Assembly (NCBI GenBank): GCA_036794825.1
Contig: DAIRGA010000001.1
Location: 186,001 to 250,000, forward strand
Direction of reading: 5' to 3'
From: RZYY01 sp036794825
Lineage (GTDB): Bacteria; Bacteroidota; Bacteroidia; Bacteroidales; 4484-276
Length of the DNA: 64,000 bases
The notes beneath the pieces were generated by a model. It was given only the letters and a program-made list of their open reading frames with translations. It was not told the origin of the DNA and did no database searches. Below are positions 9,620 to 19,110 of this stretch, piece after piece. Numbering within the stretch: position 1 is the stretch's first letter; the number at the start of each line of letters is the position of its first letter. The position numbers and the translations under genes are program-made.

Positions 9620-10558
9620 ATGGATTACAAGGATTATTACCAGATTTTAGGAGTTGAAAAGACCGCTTCGAAACAAGAGATCAAAAAGCAATACCGGAAG
9701 ATGGCGCAGATGTATCATCCCGACCGCAATCCCGACAACAAAACCGCTGAGGAGAAATTTAAAGATATTCAGGAGGCTTACGAGGTATTGGGTGATGAGT
9801 CAAAGCGGGCTAAATATGACCAACTGGGGGCAAACTGGAACCAGTTCCGCGAAGGTGGCGCTGGTTTTGACTTTTCGCAATGGGCGCAGCAGGGCGGTGG
9901 TCGCAACTACAGAGTCTCTTTTGATGATATGTTTGAAGGTGGCGGAGGTTTCAGCGACTTTTTCAACAGCTTCTTTGGCGGTGGCAGTGGTTTCCGTCAA
10001 AGCGGATATAGCGGTCACCAGGGGCAGCGCAGGCATTCAGTAAGGATGAAAGGACAGGACTACCAAACCACTCTTAACATCACGCTCTTCGAAGCCTACC
10101 ACGGCACTTCCGCTTTGTTGACTATTGATGGCCAAAAAATTAAAGTACCGGTTAAGCCGGGGGTACGCAACGGACAGGTGCTGCGCGTACGTGGAAAAGG
10201 CGCTTTGTCAGGCAGCGGCGGCGAATCCGGTGATTTACTCATCAAAATCAATGTGACCAACAACACCGCTTTCGAGTTGAAAGAAAACGACCTGCATCTC
10301 GAAATCAAAACCGACCTCTACACGGCACTTCTTGGTGGAAAAATCACCATTCAGAGCATCGGAAAGTCCATCAGTATCAACATTGCCCCGGAGACGCAGA
10401 ATGGAAAAATACTGAGACTGAAAGGACTGGGAATGCCGGTTTATGGCAAAAAGGATGAGTTTGGAGATCTATATTTGAAAATCGCTGTAGCTTTACCGGA
10501 AAACCTGAGCAGCGAGGAAAAAGCACTAATCAGGCAGTTGAAAGAGATCAGGAATTAG
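9620..10558 (+). CDS. CbpA-type DnaJ family co-chaperone
   Basis: The ATG at 9620 gives 312 residues beginning exactly at a J domain (MDYKDYYQILGVEKTAS) with the HPD motif in MYHPDRN that stimulates DnaK. A Gly/Phe-rich linker follows (about 80-145), then two DnaJ C-terminal substrate-binding sandwiches (about 150-305). The four CxxCxGxG zinc-finger repeats of true DnaJ are absent, so this is a class II (CbpA-like) J-protein. A longer reading from 9470 adds about 50 unrelated residues and would start upstream of the promoter, so it is rejected. The role is delivering or folding clients with Hsp70 in the cytoplasm. Confidence 0.93.
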   Translation: MDYKDYYQILGVEKTASKQEIKKQYRKMAQMYHPDRNPDNKTAEEKFKDIQEAYEVLGDESKRAKYDQLGANWNQFREGGAGFDFSQWAQQGGGRNYRVSFDDMFEGGGGFSDFFNSFFGGGSGFRQSGYSGHQGQRRHSVRMKGQDYQTTLNITLFEAYHGTSALLTIDGQKIKVPVKPGVRNGQVLRVRGKGALSGSGGESGDLLIKINVTNNTAFELKENDLHLEIKTDLYTALLGGKITIQSIGKSISINIAPETQNGKILRLKGLGMPVYGKKDEFGDLYLKIAVALPENLSSEEKALIRQLKEIRN

Positions 10559-10781
10559 GCGCTTAAGTAGCAAAACCTTCCAATAAGTTGTTTGTGTGTA
10601 TTTCTTGAAACATTGAGGTTTGGGGTAATAGGGTAGCGGGGTAATGAATGGCGCTGCCGGTTGGCTTCTGCTGACTATCGGCTTTTTACATCCATCTCAT
10701 CCCAAAGCGCTTAACTCTCGCTGGGAGAAATTTCGGCTCTATTCATCCCGGAAACCTTATTAATTCTGATTTTGATAATAA

Positions 10782-10810
10782 TTGAAAACCGAGGCCGTTT
10801 GTTAGCTTTA
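10782..10810 (+). promoter_or_regulatory. Possible promoter of the TonB receptor gene
   Basis: TTG (10782-10784) and TAGCTTTA (10803-10810, 7 of 8 to TAnnTTTG) are 18 nt apart, ending 35 nt before the chosen ATG at 10846. The remainder of the stretch 10559-10845 shows nothing recognisable. Confidence 0.35.
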
Positions 10811-10845
10811 ACTTGCCTAACTATCGAAAAATTATACTCCCGCAC

Positions 10846-13161
10846 ATGTTACACCAACTGCTGAAACCGGCTAACGCTCTACTCCTGGGATTGCTATTAG
10901 CCGGCAACCTGCTTCTTGCTCAAACAGCTACCATCAGAGGTTTTATCTACGAAAAGGAGACCGGAGAGCCGGTGATTTTTACCAATGCGTATCTGCTTGG
11001 AACTACTTATGGCTCTACCACCGACATCAACGGGTACTTTGCCATCACGCAAATTCCCGCAGGCAGCTACACGCTCATTGTCACCTATTTAGGCTATGAT
11101 ACTCTTAAAGTGGAGGTAGCCTTGAAACCCAACGACCTGCTGCAGAAGAACCTTTATCTCACCAAATCGTCGGTATTGCTCGACGCTGTGAATGTATCAG
11201 CCGAGCGCCAGGCTGTGCGCACCGAAACGCGTACATCGGTGGTAAAAGTTACACCGATCGACATCAAGCAAATACCCAGCGTTGGTGGAAAAGCTGACCT
11301 TGCGCAGTACCTTCAGGTGCTTCCGGGCGTGGTTTTCACCGGCGACCAGGGAGGGCAATTGTATATCCGTGGTGGGTCTCCAATCCAAAATAAAGTACTT
11401 CTCGATGGTATGGTCATCTACAACCCATTCCACTCCATTGGCCTCTTCTCGGTTTTCGATACCGAAATCATCAGAATTGCCGACATCTATACCGGCGGTT
11501 TCAATGCTGAACATGGCGGTAGAATTTCGTCGGTGATGGATATTACTACACGAGATGGAAACAAAAAGCATTATGCTGGTAAGGTTGGATTCTCCACCTT
11601 TGGCGCCAATGCACTGCTCGAAGGTCCCATAAAAAAGCAATCGGAAGATGGCGGCGGTAGCTCCTCATTCCTCATCTCGGCAAAAAATTCGTATCTCGAG
11701 CAGAGTTCAAAACTGTTTTATGATTACATCAATGAGGATGGGCTTCCATTTAACTTCCTCGATATTTACGGAAAAGTATCTCTCAACTCAGCCAACGGTA
11801 GTAAGGTGAATTTCTTTGGTTTCAATTTCGCCGACAAAGTGAATTACCAGGCCATTTCGGAATATTCGTGGGACGCTGCCGGGGGAGGTGTCAATTTCGT
11901 GGTAATTCCCGGACGTACACCCGTGTTGATGGAGGGTATTTTTGCCTATTCTTCTTACGATATGCGACTGGATGAAGAAGGTAAAGATCCGCGAACCAGC
12001 TCAATAAACGGTTTCAATGCCGGGTTTGATTTTACCTATTTCCAGGGCAAAAATGAAATCAAGTATGGCATCGAAATGAACGGCTTTACTACCAATTTTG
12101 CCTTCTTCAACGACCTTGGCCAGAGTGTATCTCAGGAACAAAACACTACCGAGCTCGCCGGCTTTTTCAAATACAAAATTTCGACGGGGAAATTCCTGAT
12201 CGAACCGGGCATCCGTCTGCAATGGTACGCCTCGCTTTCCGATTTTTCTTTTGAACCGAGGCTTGCCATGAAATATAACTACTCCGACAACACACGGTTT
12301 AAACTTGCCGCAGGGTTATATTCTCAAAACCTCATCAGCGCCCGCTCCGACAGAGATGTGGTGGATCTTTTCTACGGATTTCTGTCAGGACCCGACCAGA
12401 CCTTGATTGATTTCGACGGAAACGAAACCAAAGACAAGCTGCAAAAATCGGCACACCTTATCCTCGGTGTTGAGCAGGATTTGTCGCGCAATTTTACGGT
12501 AAATCTCGAGGGCTATTTCAAAGCATTCCCCCAATTGACCAATCTGAACCGCTACAAGATTTACGATGCCAACACTGCACCTCCAGGCACGTCACAGCTT
12601 CTGTATTCCGATTTTATTGTAGAAAAAGGAGAGGCAATGGGTGTTGACCTCTCGTTAAAATACAGCAAAAACAGGCTTTATCTGTGGACAGCCTACTCAT
12701 ATGCTTTCGTAAATCGTTACGACGGTGTACAATGGTACAATCCCCATTTCGACCGCCGGCACAACCTCAATATGCTTGCCGCCTACTCTATTGGCGACCT
12801 GAGGCAATGGGAGTTCAGTGCGCGATGGAACTTTGGAACCGGTTTTCCATTTACACAATCTCAGGGTTATTATGAGAAAATATTGTTTTCAGACGGTATA
12901 AATTCTGACTATATGACCGAAAACGGAATACTCGGCATTGATTATGCAGGGCTGAACCAGGGGAGATTACCCACATATCACCGTTTTGATGTGAGCCTGA
13001 AGCGGACATTTTTCTTCTCTGAAAGGACAAACCTGATGGTTGATTTTAGCGTGACCAATGTTTACGATCGTCCAAATGTGTTCTATGTAAACCGGACATC
13101 TGGCGAAGTGGTCCGTCAGTTGCCAATTATGCCCAGTCTTGGGGCTACCTTTTCATTCTAA
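10846..13161 (+). CDS. TonB-dependent outer-membrane receptor
   Basis: The ATG at 10846 gives 771 residues with a signal peptide (MLHQLLKPANALLLGLLLAG, cleaved near LLAQ). A carboxypeptidase-regulatory-like domain follows (about 25-110, IRGFIYEKETGEPV), then a plug domain (about 115-240, with GGKADLAQYLQVLPGV and LYIRGGSP) and a 22-strand-type barrel ending in ...LGATFSF, the expected C-terminal aromatic. It imports an unknown ligand across the outer membrane using TonB energy. No SusD partner is adjacent, so it is not a classical polysaccharide utilisation pair. The upstream TTG at 10813 is rejected because the signal peptide begins at the ATG. Confidence 0.9.
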   Translation: MLHQLLKPANALLLGLLLAGNLLLAQTATIRGFIYEKETGEPVIFTNAYLLGTTYGSTTDINGYFAITQIPAGSYTLIVTYLGYDTLKVEVALKPNDLLQKNLYLTKSSVLLDAVNVSAERQAVRTETRTSVVKVTPIDIKQIPSVGGKADLAQYLQVLPGVVFTGDQGGQLYIRGGSPIQNKVLLDGMVIYNPFHSIGLFSVFDTEIIRIADIYTGGFNAEHGGRISSVMDITTRDGNKKHYAGKVGFSTFGANALLEGPIKKQSEDGGGSSSFLISAKNSYLEQSSKLFYDYINEDGLPFNFLDIYGKVSLNSANGSKVNFFGFNFADKVNYQAISEYSWDAAGGGVNFVVIPGRTPVLMEGIFAYSSYDMRLDEEGKDPRTSSINGFNAGFDFTYFQGKNEIKYGIEMNGFTTNFAFFNDLGQSVSQEQNTTELAGFFKYKISTGKFLIEPGIRLQWYASLSDFSFEPRLAMKYNYSDNTRFKLAAGLYSQNLISARSDRDVVDLFYGFLSGPDQTLIDFDGNETKDKLQKSAHLILGVEQDLSRNFTVNLEGYFKAFPQLTNLNRYKIYDANTAPPGTSQLLYSDFIVEKGEAMGVDLSLKYSKNRLYLWTAYSYAFVNRYDGVQWYNPHFDRRHNLNMLAAYSIGDLRQWEFSARWNFGTGFPFTQSQGYYEKILFSDGINSDYMTENGILGIDYAGLNQGRLPTYHRFDVSLKRTFFFSERTNLMVDFSVTNVYDRPNVFYVNRTSGEVVRQLPIMPSLGATFSF

Positions 13162-13179
13162 TTCCGGGTTTCAGCCATT

Positions 13180-13593
13180 TCAATCACCGCAATTGCAGCC
13201 ACATGAACAGCCTCTTCGTGGTTTGCAGGCAACTGGTAATCCCACTTCTACCCATTTCAAAATCCCGCCGTCGAGATTTGTTGCATCATGAAAACCTTGA
13301 TAATAAAGAAGATTCACGATTTTTGAGCTTCTGATTCCGGCGCGGCAGGCTACTATCACCGTTTTATCCTTTGGAATTTTATCAAGGCTGTAGATTACCT
13401 TGCCAAGGGGCATATAGATGACCTCAGGAACAATAAACTTTTCAGCGTTCCATTCCTCAGGCTCACGAACATCAAGCATTACAGCGGCATCTGTTAACAG
13501 CAGAGCGAAGGCATCCTCTGGAGCAATGTGCTGTACGCCTTCGATGTGAAATTCCTGGAATTGTGGTATTGAGTGTTTGGTAGCAGTAATCAT
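13180..13593 (-). CDS. Rhodanese-domain protein with Cys-rich tail
   Basis: This 137-residue single-domain rhodanese has the DVREPEEW motif (about 41-48) and a catalytic loop CRAGIRS (about 82-88) with the persulfide-forming cysteine. There is no signal peptide, so it is cytoplasmic. Single-domain rhodaneses carry sulfane sulfur for detoxification or delivery. The unusual part is the C-terminus, which ends CKPRRGCSCGCNCGD: five cysteines in the last 15 residues, spaced like a metal or iron-sulfur ligand cluster. Reading the minus strand confirms that this tail is in frame up to a TGA stop. The gene is convergent with the TonB receptor gene. Confidence 0.9.
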   Translation of the reverse strand: MITATKHSIPQFQEFHIEGVQHIAPEDAFALLLTDAAVMLDVREPEEWNAEKFIVPEVIYMPLGKVIYSLDKIPKDKTVIVACRAGIRSSKIVNLLYYQGFHDATNLDGGILKWVEVGLPVACKPRRGCSCGCNCGD

Positions 13594-13618
13594 GAAGATA
13601 AATTCAGAGATTTTTTTG

Positions 13619-13626
13619 CAAAATTA
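13619..13626 (-). promoter_or_regulatory. -7 box of the rhodanese gene (TAATTTTG)
   Basis: Minus-strand TAATTTTG, an exact TAnnTTTG match, 25 nt before the rhodanese ATG. No clear -33 element. Confidence 0.45.
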
Positions 13627-13698
13627 CCAGAATTCCATAACCAGACATGGACAACGGACATGAGTTTTTATGCTGCTTAACGGAAATATGATCGTGAT

Positions 13699-14322
13699 TT
13701 AAAACTCATAAATAATACTGAATATCCCAAAGTGCTTGTCGCTGAAAGGATTAAAATAGTGCCCCTGAAAGGTAATCATTTCTTTAATGGTAAATCCGGC
13801 AGTTAAACCGGTATCCCATCCCGGCTGTTCATTTCGGATGGCTGTTGCCTGACTGGTCAGGCCAACGAAAGTATTTTCATTTTTGTCGGGTGTAAAAGTC
13901 AATTCCGACCAACTGTAATAGAAGGAATTATCGCCATCGTTTAACTCAAAAACGTATTCCATCTCATTGTAAAATTCAAATCTCTTCCAGCACAGGTCAA
14001 CCTCCAATCCCGGAACTATTCCATCGGTGAGGCCAACGGCAAACCCGACCATTGGGGTAATGGCGTATTCCAGAGCGTTGCCACCTTTAAAATTATATCC
14101 CCCAAAAAGCGAAAAGGTTTCGCGGTCTTCATAATTATAGTGGGCCTCCAGGTGAAGTTTTTCTTTGTCGGCCTTAAAAACCGGAAGCAGGTAAAAATCA
14201 TCGGGGTAGATGTAAAACATCCCAATGGCCTCGAAATCCCATTCCTTTTTGTCGGTTTTTTGAGCAAAGGCAAGTGATGTGAAGAGCAACATCAGCCCAA
14301 TCAGCATAAGTTTTTTGTTCAT
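13699..14322 (-). CDS. Outer-membrane beta-barrel protein, unknown function
   Basis: This 207-residue protein has a signal peptide (MNKKLMLIGLMLLFTSLAFA, then Q) followed by alternating aromatic beta-strands with short turns and a terminal Phe (GIFSIIYEF), as expected for a small outer-membrane barrel. I do not recognise a named family; the strand pattern resembles Bacteroidetes 'DUF6588/porin-like' small barrels only in a general way. Neighbours downstream are unrelated. A -7 box at 14402-14409 suggests its own transcript. Confidence 0.75.
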   Translation of the reverse strand: MNKKLMLIGLMLLFTSLAFAQKTDKKEWDFEAIGMFYIYPDDFYLLPVFKADKEKLHLEAHYNYEDRETFSLFGGYNFKGGNALEYAITPMVGFAVGLTDGIVPGLEVDLCWKRFEFYNEMEYVFELNDGDNSFYYSWSELTFTPDKNENTFVGLTSQATAIRNEQPGWDTGLTAGFTIKEMITFQGHYFNPFSDKHFGIFSIIYEF

Positions 14323-14401
14323 TTGTCAGATCGTCAATGATTTGTAATTTTTTCAAAAGGCGGCAATTACAATCGGTTAGATGTTGCCGTTAATGATGTT
14401 A

Positions 14402-14409
14402 CAAATTTA
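14402..14409 (-). promoter_or_regulatory. -7 box upstream of the barrel gene (TAAATTTG)
   Basis: Exact minus-strand TAnnTTTG match about 80 nt before the ATG at 14322. The stretch is AT-rich, so a chance match is possible. Confidence 0.35.
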
Positions 14410-14490
14410 TCGGAAAAATGGTTGATCCGACTTGATTACCAAATCATTTTTTTCGACGGAATCGGGGAAGCAATCGCTGCCGGATGACGG

Positions 14491-15222
14491 TTACTTGAAA
14501 AACTTTTCCACTGTAAACAAGTCATCGGCCAGTCCAACATCAAATTTCACATCGCTGGTGGTAATTCGGGTCGAGGATTTTTTCTTCAGCGTGGTCATAG
14601 TCACTTCGTCAGCATTCCAGTATTTACCGATCTTCGAGTACCTGTATCTTGCCTCTTTTGCCTTGCTGCCCGATTTATCGTAATAATCAATGACTATGGG
14701 GAAGAAGTCTGATTTATCAATAGAAATGACCAATTTCGAGTAATTCGATTTATCGGATTTTGGTGTCAGTTCAAGAATAAACCTGTCGGATTCAGTTGAT
14801 GTCAATTTAGCATTATATCTTTCAGCATAGGGACTTGTGGGAATATCTTCGATCGAAAAATCGGTTCCGGTAAAGGCCTGGCTTTTGGCCAGAAGTGAGA
14901 TTTTTTTTGGTTTGTCAAAAGCGGGCATATACATCCACATCACATCACCGGGGAGCGAGAGTGTAGCAATCCCTTTTTGCTTCTCAGGCTTGGTGTAGCG
15001 ATAAATCTTTTTGTCGGCGCCCTTTTGCAGCAACACTGCCTCTCTTAATTTATCATCTTTGCTGTCGTTGATTACTTCGATTTTGATATTGCCTTGCTTG
15101 TCTTTTGGAGCAAAGATCACCTGGTCCATTTTTTTCAGGATCTCCTGTCCGTCCTGCGCTTGCAAAAAGTTTATGTTGAAGAATATTACAAAAAAAACCA
15201 AGGATCTTTTCAAAATTAGCAT
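14491..15222 (-). CDS. LolA-like outer-membrane lipoprotein-sorting protein
   Basis: This 243-residue protein has a signal peptide (MLILKRSLVFFVIFFNINFL, then QAQ) and a LolA/LolB-like fold of the COG2834 type, recognisable from QEILKKMDQVIFAP near the start and the MWMYMPAFDKPKKI segment in the middle. Proteins of this type bind lipid-like ligands in the periplasm. It starts 20 nt after the stop of an RND/MMPL transporter, an arrangement repeatedly seen for COG2834 plus COG1033 pairs, which suggests that the two move a hydrophobic substrate across the periplasm together. The coupling is inference from gene order. Confidence 0.85.
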   Translation of the reverse strand: MLILKRSLVFFVIFFNINFLQAQDGQEILKKMDQVIFAPKDKQGNIKIEVINDSKDDKLREAVLLQKGADKKIYRYTKPEKQKGIATLSLPGDVMWMYMPAFDKPKKISLLAKSQAFTGTDFSIEDIPTSPYAERYNAKLTSTESDRFILELTPKSDKSNYSKLVISIDKSDFFPIVIDYYDKSGSKAKEARYRYSKIGKYWNADEVTMTTLKKKSSTRITTSDVKFDVGLADDLFTVEKFFK

Positions 15223-15242
15223 AGCAGGAATAATTGATTGGT

Positions 15243-17498
15243 TTATAATGCTTTATGATTAATTTTCTTTCTGTTGATCAAAATCAGGATCACCGGCAAA
15301 AGGGTTAACGCACCCAGGCTTGATCCGATCATACTTAAACCGATCAGCAACCCGAAATATTGTAATGGCAGCATTTCCGAAAATATCAGCACCAGGAATC
15401 CTGCAGTTACCGAAAACATATTGATTATGATGGCTTTGCCGCTGACCAGAATAGTGTCCTGGATGGCTTTGTTGATGTCCTCGCCCCGGCTCAGCCAGTA
15501 GTTTACATTGGAGATTACATGAATCGAATAATCAATACCAATCCCGATAGCGATGCTTGCTACCAGAACGGTGGCGATATTTAGCGGAATGCCGGATAAA
15601 CCCATCACTCCGAAAAGAATTATAATGGCTGCTATCATCGGGATGGTGGCCAGTAGTCCCTTTACCAGCGACCGGAAAATCAGCCCGACTACAATCACAA
15701 CAAAAACAACAGCAATGGTCAGGCTTCCGATCTGGCTTCTTAGCAGGCTGCTGTTCATGGTTACATCAATGAAGGGCATCCCGGTAAATTGAATCGTGAA
15801 GTCTTCGCTCTTATTTTCCTGGACAAATCGCTCCATATACTCCTCAAAAGCTCTTTTGGATTCGTCATCCGACGAGATAAACTTTGAGATAATGATGCCC
15901 TGATCGAGGTCTTCCGTAACCATTCTCCCGAGCATTTCGTTCCCGTCAATCAGAAACCACAATTGCTCGATCGTTCCCTGATCATCAGGAATGCCCTGCC
16001 CTTCTCCAAAACCTTCGTATAGCCGTGCTATGAGGCTTGCAACCGATTGCGTGGTCTGGATATCCGGACTTTTTTTCATATAGGCCTCACATTCGAGCAT
16101 GGTCTTTAATAACTCAGGATTTTGTATATCGCCGGTGAAAAGAACAAATACCGGTTTCGTGCCACCAAAGTCGCGTACCATGATTTCTTCAGCAGTTCTT
16201 GCAGGATTACCGGGTTTGAAATAATCCTGAATGTTGACGTTACGCTCAATAAAAAAAATCCCGCTGAAACTAATGACAATCATTACGGCCCAGGCAATAA
16301 GCGTGTATTTAGGATGTTTGAAGAGAAGATATGCCAGTGGTTCGAGAAGCATCGAAGCCAGTGCAGGCTTAAGATTAGCCGGGTTTTTATCGGATTCAGG
16401 GTTTTGGTGCTTGAAAAATGAGACCAGGGCAGGCATAAAAAACAGGGATAAAACAACCGAAAACATCGTACCCAGGGCAGTGAAAAGGCCAAAATCACGT
16501 ATCATTGTCAGGTAAGACCCAAAGATGAAAGATATAAAACCTACCATAGTAGTAAGTGCTGCTAGCAATACCGGAATAAAAATATAGGTTAATGCAAGAA
16601 TTACAGCTTTGTGGCTCTCCATTTCTTTGTAAAGCGAAATTCTGTTGAGTACATGGATAACATAAGCGCTGCCGATGGCCAATAGCAGAATGGGGATGTT
16701 GTTGGATATCATGGTCAATTCGAATCCGCCCAAAGCCATAACCCCAATAGTCCACACAATCGCTATGGCCGATGTCAGCAAGGGAAGAATTACTCCCCTT
16801 TTGGTGCGGAATCCAAGGAACAGCACTAAGGCTATGACCAGAAAAGAGATGGGGATCAATTTGTACAAATCTGCAGAAATCATCCTGGAAATGGCTGAAA
16901 CCAGCATCGGAGATCCGGCGTAATATATCTTTTCCGGGAGTTGCATCTCCGCTATCATCTCCTTGATCCTTTTGGCCAGGCTTCCGGCGTCAGCGCTCTC
17001 CATCATTGTGAACATGATGATGCTGGATTTTCCGTCTGCCGAAATGATAAAGCCTCTGTACATCTCCTCCGAGAGAGCCTTTTCCCTGAGTGCCGCCATC
17101 TCTTCTCCGGTCTGGGGAAGATTGTCTTCATCTATCAGTTTTCCCACCTCCAAACCCTCATCACCAGCGGAAATGCTGACAATATTAGTTATGCTGGTAA
17201 CCGACGAAATGCCCTCCATCAATTGAAGCGAATCGGTAATTTGCCCGATATGACCTATCACCTCAGGTTGAAAAATGTTATCGCTTTGAAGGATTATCAT
17301 TCCGATTTTATTACCCCCAAAACGTTCTCCCACTTCTTTGAATAAAGTAGCGTGCGGGTCGTCGTCGGGTAATGAATTGATAACATCGGAATTAATCCTG
17401 ATTTTTGTAATTTGATACCCTAAGACAATGGTAATCAATAGCGTTGAAAGTATAATTAACCATCTGAATCGTATGATTATGCCAGCAAGTTGCTCCAT
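15243..17498 (-). CDS. RND/MMPL family transporter
   Basis: The ATG at 17496-17498 gives 751 residues. The layout is the duplicated RND/MMPL form (COG1033, HpnN/hydrophobe exporter group): one N-terminal helix (about 5-25), a periplasmic loop, five helices (about 205-370), then a second set (from about 405) with a loop and five more helices ending near 745. Loop phrases such as GNKIGMIILQSD and DFGGTKPVFVLFTG are typical. It probably exports lipids or other hydrophobic molecules using the proton motive force. The in-frame TTG at 17531 lies inside the promoter element at 17529-17536, which supports the shorter start. It is the first gene of a two-gene operon with the LolA-like protein. Confidence 0.9.
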   Translation of the reverse strand: MEQLAGIIIRFRWLIILSTLLITIVLGYQITKIRINSDVINSLPDDDPHATLFKEVGERFGGNKIGMIILQSDNIFQPEVIGHIGQITDSLQLMEGISSVTSITNIVSISAGDEGLEVGKLIDEDNLPQTGEEMAALREKALSEEMYRGFIISADGKSSIIMFTMMESADAGSLAKRIKEMIAEMQLPEKIYYAGSPMLVSAISRMISADLYKLIPISFLVIALVLFLGFRTKRGVILPLLTSAIAIVWTIGVMALGGFELTMISNNIPILLLAIGSAYVIHVLNRISLYKEMESHKAVILALTYIFIPVLLAALTTMVGFISFIFGSYLTMIRDFGLFTALGTMFSVVLSLFFMPALVSFFKHQNPESDKNPANLKPALASMLLEPLAYLLFKHPKYTLIAWAVMIVISFSGIFFIERNVNIQDYFKPGNPARTAEEIMVRDFGGTKPVFVLFTGDIQNPELLKTMLECEAYMKKSPDIQTTQSVASLIARLYEGFGEGQGIPDDQGTIEQLWFLIDGNEMLGRMVTEDLDQGIIISKFISSDDESKRAFEEYMERFVQENKSEDFTIQFTGMPFIDVTMNSSLLRSQIGSLTIAVVFVVIVVGLIFRSLVKGLLATIPMIAAIIILFGVMGLSGIPLNIATVLVASIAIGIGIDYSIHVISNVNYWLSRGEDINKAIQDTILVSGKAIIINMFSVTAGFLVLIFSEMLPLQYFGLLIGLSMIGSSLGALTLLPVILILINRKKINHKAL

Positions 17499-17528
17499 GA
17501 AATTTGATTTCTTATTCAAAAATTTTGA

Positions 17529-17536
17529 CAAAAATA
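17529..17536 (-). promoter_or_regulatory. -7 box of the RND-LolA operon (TATTTTTG)
   Basis: Exact minus-strand TAnnTTTG match 30 nt before the ATG at 17498; it decides the start codon of the transporter. Confidence 0.5.
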
Positions 17537-17711
17537 GGTATATTGAGGTTATTCTGAAACCAGCGGTGATGAGGAATCAGGCAAAGCTATTTGTTAAGTC
17601 TTGTGAATTCAGGTTGTTTGCCCGGCGGATAGTGGATATGGATGGATGATAAAAATATCACGGTGACCCTTCCGTTAATCAGATGGATTTTCCAATTGTT
17701 CAAAAATTTAT

Positions 17712-18281
17712 ATGCACGACATCGAACCCTATTATTCCTGGAGGCATCTTTACATTGCCTCGGAGGATGAACGCTCGCCATTCTATGAGCGACATTACAG
17801 TGAATTTGAGTTCACACATTCGGTTTACGATCATTACATCCATCCGCAGTGGGACGATATGGGATCTGCAACACTTTACCTTAAGGTCCTCTATGCCGAT
17901 TACGCAAAAAATTTCGCCGTTATCGAACTGCTCGGCGAGTGGAACGACTGCTTGTACAACGACATCATGTATTTTAAACGAAACATCATTGAACCCATGA
18001 TAGAAGAGGGAATTGACAAATTCATACTGATTGGCGAAAACGTGCTCAATTTCCACGCCTCCGAAGATGACTATTATCAGGAATGGTTTGATGAAATTGG
18101 TGATGGTTGGATTTCGGCCATCAACTTCCGGCAGCATGTGCCCGACGAATTTGCCCGTGCCAACATTGATTACTATATTGCTTTTGGCGGTCCGTTTGAC
18201 CATGTGGACTGGCGAACCATAGGCCCCAATCAGCTTTTCGAACGGGTGAGTCAATTGATAATAAAACGATTAACAGCCTGA
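17712..18281 (+). CDS. Conserved hypothetical protein
   Basis: I do not recognise the family of this 189-residue soluble protein. It has no signal peptide or membrane segment. It is acidic and very rich in aromatic residues (YYSWRHLYIASEDERSPFYE; WNDCLYNDIMYFKRN), with an alternating beta-alpha pattern (DKFILIGENVLNFHAS; ANIDYYIAFGGPFDHVDW) that suggests a compact alpha/beta fold. The acylphosphatase gene starts 2 nt after its stop, so the two are co-transcribed. Confidence 0.75.
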   Translation: MHDIEPYYSWRHLYIASEDERSPFYERHYSEFEFTHSVYDHYIHPQWDDMGSATLYLKVLYADYAKNFAVIELLGEWNDCLYNDIMYFKRNIIEPMIEEGIDKFILIGENVLNFHASEDDYYQEWFDEIGDGWISAINFRQHVPDEFARANIDYYIAFGGPFDHVDWRTIGPNQLFERVSQLIIKRLTA

Positions 18282-18283
18282 CC

Positions 18284-18553
18284 ATGAAGAAATCGTTTAT
18301 CCTTAAAATCTATGGCAGGGTGCAGAACGTGGGATTTCGCTATCACACAAAAAAAACTGCCGACTCTCTTCATATCACTGGGTTTGTCAAAAATCAGCCC
18401 GATGGCTCTGTCTATATCGAAGCTGAAGGTGACGAGGTAAGCATTGATCATTTTGTTCTATGGTGTCAGAACGGTCCTTTGTGGGCCAGGGTCGAACGGA
18501 TTGAACAGCAACCCTCCCCAGTTCAGAACTTTAAGGGATTTATAGTTAAATAG
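18284..18553 (+). CDS. acyP: Acylphosphatase
   Basis: This 89-residue protein has the acylphosphatase signature GRVQNVGFRYHTKKTA near the N-terminus, including the phosphate-binding Arg of VGFRY, and the second motif GFVKNQPDGSVYIEAEG with the catalytic Asn. It hydrolyses acyl phosphates such as acetyl or carbamoyl phosphate. Length is normal. It follows the hypothetical gene by 2 nt and is followed by a terminator hairpin. Confidence 0.93.
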   Translation: MKKSFILKIYGRVQNVGFRYHTKKTADSLHITGFVKNQPDGSVYIEAEGDEVSIDHFVLWCQNGPLWARVERIEQQPSPVQNFKGFIVK

Positions 18554-18573
18554 CACTGGCTTGAAAAGAAAAA

Positions 18574-18603
18574 GCCCTTAACTTTTCGGTAAAGGGCCTT
18601 TCT
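18574..18603 (+). terminator. Terminator after acyP
   Basis: GCCCTT (18574-18579) pairs with AAGGGC (18592-18597), extended by AAC/GGT with a bulge, followed by CTTTCTT. The remaining stretch to 19110 is AT-rich and shows no gene, repeat or RNA that I can support. Confidence 0.5.
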
Positions 18604-19110
18604 TGATTCTAAGTCGAATGTTTGAATATTACCAAACCAATGATGAAATGAAGTTTTGACCACTAAAATAGTGCAGGAGATAGCACTTTTCAAAAGGAGA
18701 GGGGGAATTCTGTTTTGAGGGTCATTCGATTACATTCAGACTTAGTTATCAAAGAACGAAAAAAATTAAAAGAGTGATTGTACCATAAAAACTGCGGCTA
18801 AGATAATGCAAGAAATATCCGGATTCCAAATTTTTTACTCACAGTTTTTTCAGTCAAAATAATGCACTGTATCTATTTTGAGAATGAGTGTAAGGGATTT
18901 GAAAATGAATGATGGAGATTTAAAAATGAGCGTTGTTGAAAACTTTTTTGAAAAACCCTTAATTTATTTTCTTTCTAAATAATGTGAGTGCCAATAAAGC
19001 CGATTTTTCCCCATGAACCAGGTCTCTTTTGACAGATTTTTAGTGAAAATTCGACCAAACTTCAAAAAATTCAGATTATAATGTAATTGTTTGAATAACA
19101 GCTCTATATA

